This document shows positions 5,951 to 11,054 of a stretch of 11,054 bases of DNA, piece after piece (position 1 is the stretch's first letter; each line of letters starts with the position of its first letter). The stretch comes from Thermoplasmata archaeon (GTDB lineage: Archaea; Thermoplasmatota; Thermoplasmata; Thermoplasmatales; Thermoplasmataceae). The position numbers and the translations under genes were made by a program. The notes under the pieces were generated by a model, which was not told where the DNA came from, ran no database searches, and saw only the letters and a list, made by a program, of their open reading frames with translations. The stretch lies in contig JAJZZZ010000044.1 in assembly GCA_021797265.1 (NCBI GenBank), positions 1 through 11,054 of the forward strand. Reading direction: 5' to 3'.

Positions 5951-8900
5951 TTTTCCACCTCCTCTTCCATATAGAAGTTGAGTTCCTCCCCCTTGATGGG
6001 CTCTGTTGTGTTGAAGGTACCGTTTATAGTGTTTACAAGGTTATCGATCCTTATCTTCAGGTACCATGGAATTTCAAACTCTTCTGATATTTTCACCGTT
6101 TCCTGCATATATTTCATAATGCTTCCCCTGTGTATTGTCAATGTCAGGCTCCTGTTTCCGCATTTGAGGCACTTTCCTGAAAGTGGAACCCTCCTGTATT
6201 TCGCATTGCATCTTGTGCATCTGAACTCCTGGGAAAAGAATTTCCTGAAATTTCCATACATATCAGGCAGAAAGTGCGAGTTGAGGACCCTTGATGCAAC
6301 ATCATCTGCATCAACAGCTCGTATTCTTCTTGCCAGTTTAAGCTGCCTTTCTATTTTTTCCTCCATGCTGTCTATGGTCTTGTAAGAACAGGTGGTCACT
6401 CCCTGGTTTATGTTTGAGCAGGAAGTGGAGAATCCTGTCCCCATAATAGTGCCTGTGAGGCTGAATCTCTTCCCCATTGTCATCATCATTTCCTCAAGGT
6501 CAACAGGAGATGCTCCGATACTGGCCTTTTCGTAAAACTCCAGCGGATATTCCCATACAGTGTCTACATTCATAGCCTCCTTGTCGACCTCCTCCGGATT
6601 CAGCTGAACGGTGAGAACAAGCGGAGCATCCATGAGGCCTCCTCTTGTGGACGGCAGGAATTTCTTAGAGAAGTTCAGCAGCCCATCCATGAGAAGCATT
6701 ATACTATCCTCATCCCCGTCACAGTTCCTTCTTTTTGCTGCGTGGTAGAAGGGGTGCGCATAACATCCGCTTACATTGCTGAATCCTATAATCCTTCCCA
6801 CTATTCCGCCAGACGTGTGCGGGGCAAGCCCTATTACAAGATGGCCGATGAGGTCTTCAGGCTTCTGGCACATATAGAAAGGCGGCAATCCATAATACTT
6901 TGTCAGGAGATCATCCACAAAGGATGCAACCTTCAGAAGGTACTCCGCAGATCTGTACGGTATTATGATGTCCTGCGGCAGTATCTCGTTGACTTCTGAA
7001 CCATCATAACCCAGGGATACAAATATTGAGGGATCTACCATTAGCTCATCACTATGGAAGTGTGTGATGGGTATATCTGACATATCATATCTGCAAGTCC
7101 CGTCCTTGTTTATTGAAATATCATGGATAGCCCTGAGTATTCCTTTCTCAATAGGCTCAGCCGCCTTGGTGCTGGACATGAGCTTCTTTACCCCTTTTAT
7201 TTCCAGCTTATCCGGCAGTGATATACCCATTCTCTCCTCTGCTTTCTGAAGTATCCCATGGAGATCAACCCGTGATTTTTTCACATTCCCGGTTGCTTCC
7301 GTTGAAGACCCGCAATTCGGGCATATAGGTTGTGGGGAGTCACTCCTGCATTCCATGCATCTTCTCATTTCCATTTCAATTTCAATTGAACTGGAAGAGC
7401 TTGACCCGGCACTCCTTATTGATCTCCTTGTGGAGCCGTAGGATTCCACAGGGAATAGAACATGGACCTTGGGCTTCATCTTTCTGTCCCCTGCCTTTTC
7501 AGGCCGCCCAAGCCTTGCCCCAACCCTGGTGGGTGACCTTGGAAGAATCGTCAGCCCTGAAAGCCTGGAAACTAGAGTCACCGAATCATACCCCCCTTCA
7601 GGAATTTGTGCTTTTTCCTTTATAATTCCTCCATCTTCATAAAGTCCCAGGGATCTCAGAAGGCAGGCATATTCCGATAATCTGATCTCAGAACCTGAGG
7701 AGTTGAAAGGTATACCCAGCCTCACCAATGGCCATGAAAGTGATGCGTCAGCAATCAGGACCCTGTCTAGAACCCTGCAATTCATCAGCTGTGTCCTTAA
7801 GGAAAGTATCTCTGGAATCTGAAGATCGTGCCAGAAATAGTCGTACCTCGGGTAAACTGGAATCCCGTATTTCTCAGATATGGCTATCGCCTCTTTCTCA
7901 TCCGGTATCCTTGATAAAAGATCTTCAGGAACATTAGCTCTTAAGGCGTACTGCCTCCACCAGTCATTGTTGAAAGATCCAGGTACAAGTTTGTGGTTGT
8001 TCTCCAGAAAATCACCATAGGCAATAAGTATCTCACCCATGTCGGTGATCATTGAGATCCTCTGGGAAACGGCTCTTGCAGTTTCTTCATTCTCAACCCG
8101 GATATGGGAGCCGTCATCCAGAAGAACCATGGGGCCGTCAATTCCGTCACATGGGGTAACTGCGGCTGCCTTCCCCGGGAGTTCGACCTTAATCTGTGCC
8201 CCTGTGGCTATGAATTCGTCCGCCACTATCATGGTCGATGGGCTTATTCCTGCTGCCGCGAGCCCTGTCAGCCTTGATCTTCCATATCTGAGTCTGAATC
8301 CACCAGGCCTGTTTGGATGGCCGAAAACAGGCCTCCCTGCAACAAGATCCTTTAGAAATTTCTCAGATTTTCCACTGTCCTTCTCGGATTTCTGCTCAGT
8401 ACCCTCCGAGCTGGAGCTCCCTGACAGGAAATCCCACTCCTTGATGCCGAGTTTTGATGTATGTTTCAAAACCTTCTTTGATTTCTGAAGAAGGCCCTCA
8501 CAGAGGACCAGGCACATTCCTCCCCTTATTCTGTTGGTAGATACCCTTTCCATATCCCTGTGCCCTGAAACCTCCTCCTCTTCGCTTCCCTCACCATCTA
8601 TACAGACAGGAAGGTTCCGTACTACCCTTCTTATCTCCTCTGGTGATGGTAGATACTGCAAATGCTTCAGGCGGTTATAGCTCTGTATCTCCTCGATATA
8701 TCGCTCAATCTCATCGTCAGTTGCAATATATGAACCTATTCCCAGGTCTCTTCTTACTATATCAGAAATTAGGACACTCAGGGCCTGAGCTGTTCCTCCG
8801 GCACCCCTTATGGGGCCAGAGTAGACAATGGAGACATAATCTGTGCCGTTTGAGTTTGATGCAATATCCACAGTCGCTATCCCTTCGAGGGGTGCAACAA

Positions 8901-9246
8901 GTATTCCCTCAGTAAGTATTGCAAGTCCAACCCTAACAGCCTTTTCAACGGCCACCTTTTTGCCTTCACCTGAATACATGCCAGCCACCCTGCGTGAGAT
9001 GGCAATGGAGATTTCTTCACGGCTCATGGTTTTTGCCAGTTCCCTGATTTCAGATGCAATGCCCTTTATTCCTATTAGCTCCTCAATTCTGTCTGCCATA
9101 TCCGAAGCAAGGGGCATTTCAACCTCATTTGAAACATCAAGGCCCTTCTCCCTTGCCTTCCTAGCTATCTCGTAAGATTCACGGACACGTTCCCAGAGCA
9201 TGCTTCTGTAGCTTTCAAGGCTGATCCTTTGAGGCATTTCAGGCAT
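5947..9246 (-). CDS. polC: DNA polymerase D (PolD) large subunit DP2
   Basis: DP2 is the polymerising subunit of the euryarchaeal replicative polymerase; it acts with the DP1 exonuclease subunit, which is not in this window. From an ATG at 9246 the product is 1099 residues, normal for an intein-free DP2. The catalytic site lies in AAKRRNCDGDEDS (836-848), with the paired aspartates Asp843 and Asp845. Other DP2 marks are GPIRGAGGTAQA (144-155), NRPGGFRLRYGRSR (312-325) and MDAPLVLT (872-879). Two four-cysteine zinc sites are seen at Cys630/633/642/645 and Cys1010/1013/1026/1029. Low-complexity linkers occur at 274-297 (Ser/Lys/Glu) and 613-620 (Ser run). The frame stays open upstream to a GTG at 9354, but that would overlap pyrG by 101 nt and add 36 residues unlike the family. 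ATG at 9246, or at 9237, fits the usual N-terminus. It lies 7 nt after pyrG and overlaps the GTPase by 4 nt. Confidence 0.96.
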   Translation of the reverse strand: MPEMPQRISLESYRSMLWERVRESYEIARKAREKGLDVSNEVEMPLASDMADRIEELIGIKGIASEIRELAKTMSREEISIAISRRVAGMYSGEGKKVAVEKAVRVGLAILTEGILVAPLEGIATVDIASNSNGTDYVSIVYSGPIRGAGGTAQALSVLISDIVRRDLGIGSYIATDDEIERYIEEIQSYNRLKHLQYLPSPEEIRRVVRNLPVCIDGEGSEEEEVSGHRDMERVSTNRIRGGMCLVLCEGLLQKSKKVLKHTSKLGIKEWDFLSGSSSSEGTEQKSEKDSGKSEKFLKDLVAGRPVFGHPNRPGGFRLRYGRSRLTGLAAAGISPSTMIVADEFIATGAQIKVELPGKAAAVTPCDGIDGPMVLLDDGSHIRVENEETARAVSQRISMITDMGEILIAYGDFLENNHKLVPGSFNNDWWRQYALRANVPEDLLSRIPDEKEAIAISEKYGIPVYPRYDYFWHDLQIPEILSLRTQLMNCRVLDRVLIADASLSWPLVRLGIPFNSSGSEIRLSEYACLLRSLGLYEDGGIIKEKAQIPEGGYDSVTLVSRLSGLTILPRSPTRVGARLGRPEKAGDRKMKPKVHVLFPVESYGSTRRSIRSAGSSSSSSIEIEMEMRRCMECRSDSPQPICPNCGSSTEATGNVKKSRVDLHGILQKAEERMGISLPDKLEIKGVKKLMSSTKAAEPIEKGILRAIHDISINKDGTCRYDMSDIPITHFHSDELMVDPSIFVSLGYDGSEVNEILPQDIIIPYRSAEYLLKVASFVDDLLTKYYGLPPFYMCQKPEDLIGHLVIGLAPHTSGGIVGRIIGFSNVSGCYAHPFYHAAKRRNCDGDEDSIMLLMDGLLNFSKKFLPSTRGGLMDAPLVLTVQLNPEEVDKEAMNVDTVWEYPLEFYEKASIGASPVDLEEMMMTMGKRFSLTGTIMGTGFSTSCSNINQGVTTCSYKTIDSMEEKIERQLKLARRIRAVDADDVASRVLNSHFLPDMYGNFRKFFSQEFRCTRCNAKYRRVPLSGKCLKCGNRSLTLTIHRGSIMKYMQETVKISEEFEIPWYLKIRIDNLVNTINGTFNTTEPIKGEELNFYMEEEVEN
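5956..5963 (-). promoter_or_regulatory. Strong Shine-Dalgarno site that fixes the TTG start of the GPN GTPase
   Basis: AGGAGGTG on the minus strand, inside the last codons of polC, ends five bases before the TTG at 5950. It is the best SD match in the window and justifies accepting a non-ATG start and a four-base overlap. Confidence 0.75.
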
Positions 9247-9253
9247 CCCTGCT

Positions 9254-10870
<1,617 letters not shown>

Positions 10871-10902
10871 TTAGAGAAACTCAGCATAATAATTTTTTGC
10901 AG

Positions 10903-10910
10903 TTTAAATA
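10903..10910 (-). promoter_or_regulatory. Probable TATA box of the pyrG-polC-GTPase unit
   Basis: TATTTAAA on the minus strand lies about 40 bases before the pyrG ATG. The usual spacing predicts a start near 10880, giving a leader of only about 17 nt, consistent with the missing SD. The box is nearly symmetric, so it could also be read rightwards. Confidence 0.5.
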
Positions 10911-11054
10911 GTCCTGGTGGTACTTTTATCTCATCCCTCAGGTTGCATCATGGTTAAATTTCAATTATTATTCCAGTTAAGATGAACTCATTGCCTGAGA
11001 CATATCCGGCTTTTCGGAAACGGCCTCAGGTACTTTTCTACTACATGCACCAGG
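10911..11054. other. Right-edge region: short repeats, a possible hairpin, no confident gene
   Basis: Two frames are open to the edge and cannot be decided between. On the minus strand, 25 codons end in TAA at 10977-10979 and could be the tail of a gene. On the plus strand, an ATG at 10982 starts 24 open codons (MNSLPETYPAF and onward) and could be a divergent gene's start. Neither shows an SD or known motif. Short repeats are present: GGTACTTTT at 10919-10927 and 11029-11037, and CCTCAGG at 10936-10942 and 11024-11030. CCTGAG (10994-10999) can pair with CTCAGG (11025-11030) around an inner TCCG/CGGA stem (11005-11018), making a broken hairpin that could be a terminator or regulatory structure. 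Confidence 0.3.

Noticed and set aside
5978..6385. 135-codon plus-strand frame with hydrophobic segments opposite the polC 3' end
   Set aside because: The opposite strand encodes the conserved C-terminal zinc site of DP2; the hydrophobicity is a product of antisense reading.
8340..8412. Ser/Lys/Glu-rich low-complexity segment in polC considered as an intein or insertion remnant
   Set aside because: It is short, in frame, lacks intein splice-site or endonuclease motifs, and variable linkers are common in DP2.
8039..8488. 149-codon plus-strand open frame inside polC, along with many shorter plus-strand frames across all the genes
   Set aside because: They lie opposite well-supported conserved genes, have no recognisable domains or initiation signals, and their composition mirrors the opposite strand.
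10977..11054. Possible 3' end of a minus-strand gene (25 codons to TAA) or 5' end of a plus-strand gene (ATG at 10982)
   Set aside because: Both are too short at the edge, lack motifs or SD, and are mutually exclusive; neither can be called as a gene.

Overview
The window reads as a chromosomal stretch of a euryarchaeon. The strongest single indicator is the large subunit of the D-family DNA polymerase (DP2), supported by an archaeal Ogg2-type 8-oxoguanine glycosylase, a GPN-loop GTPase and TATA-type promoters. AGG/AGA arginine codons are common, base composition looks moderate, and the left edge carries the start of a secreted sedolisin (S53)-type peptidase, a family linked to acid environments. 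Together these point to an acidophile of the Thermoplasmatales type. That placement is an inference; nothing here fixes genus or species. No rRNA, tRNA, CRISPR array, insertion sequence, integrase or attachment site was seen.

Every supported gene lies on the minus strand, so transcription runs from the right edge to the left. Block 1 (10864 down to 5171) is a tight run of pyrG (CTP synthase), polC (PolD large subunit) and a GPN-loop GTPase. Seven bases separate the first two, and the last two overlap by 4 nt. A TATA-like box stands before pyrG. This block couples CTP supply to replication plus an essential-type GTPase.

Block 2 (5029 to 438) begins after a 140-base gap holding a clear TTTATATA box. 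It contains a 68-residue double-CxxC zinc protein, an Fe/Mn superoxide dismutase with its own TATA-like box and SD, an Ogg2 8-oxoguanine glycosylase, a bifunctional NAD(P)H-hydrate repair enzyme (Nnr), and a divergent AMP-forming synthetase-like protein whose catalytic motifs have decayed. SOD, Ogg2 and Nnr handle three kinds of chemical damage: superoxide, oxidised guanine in DNA and hydrated nicotinamide cofactors. Their close spacing (22 and 19 nt) suggests a stress and damage-control transcription unit. The zinc protein and the synthetase-like pseudoenzyme are the unexplained members.

Block 3 (397 to the left edge) is the signal peptide and propeptide of a secreted S53 peptidase, cut off by the window. 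The right edge (10865-11054) holds the pyrG promoter region, some short repeats and a possible hairpin, with no gene that can be called confidently. Most of the window is housekeeping; the best targets for a second look are the synthetase-like pseudoenzyme, the damage-control cluster and the small zinc protein.
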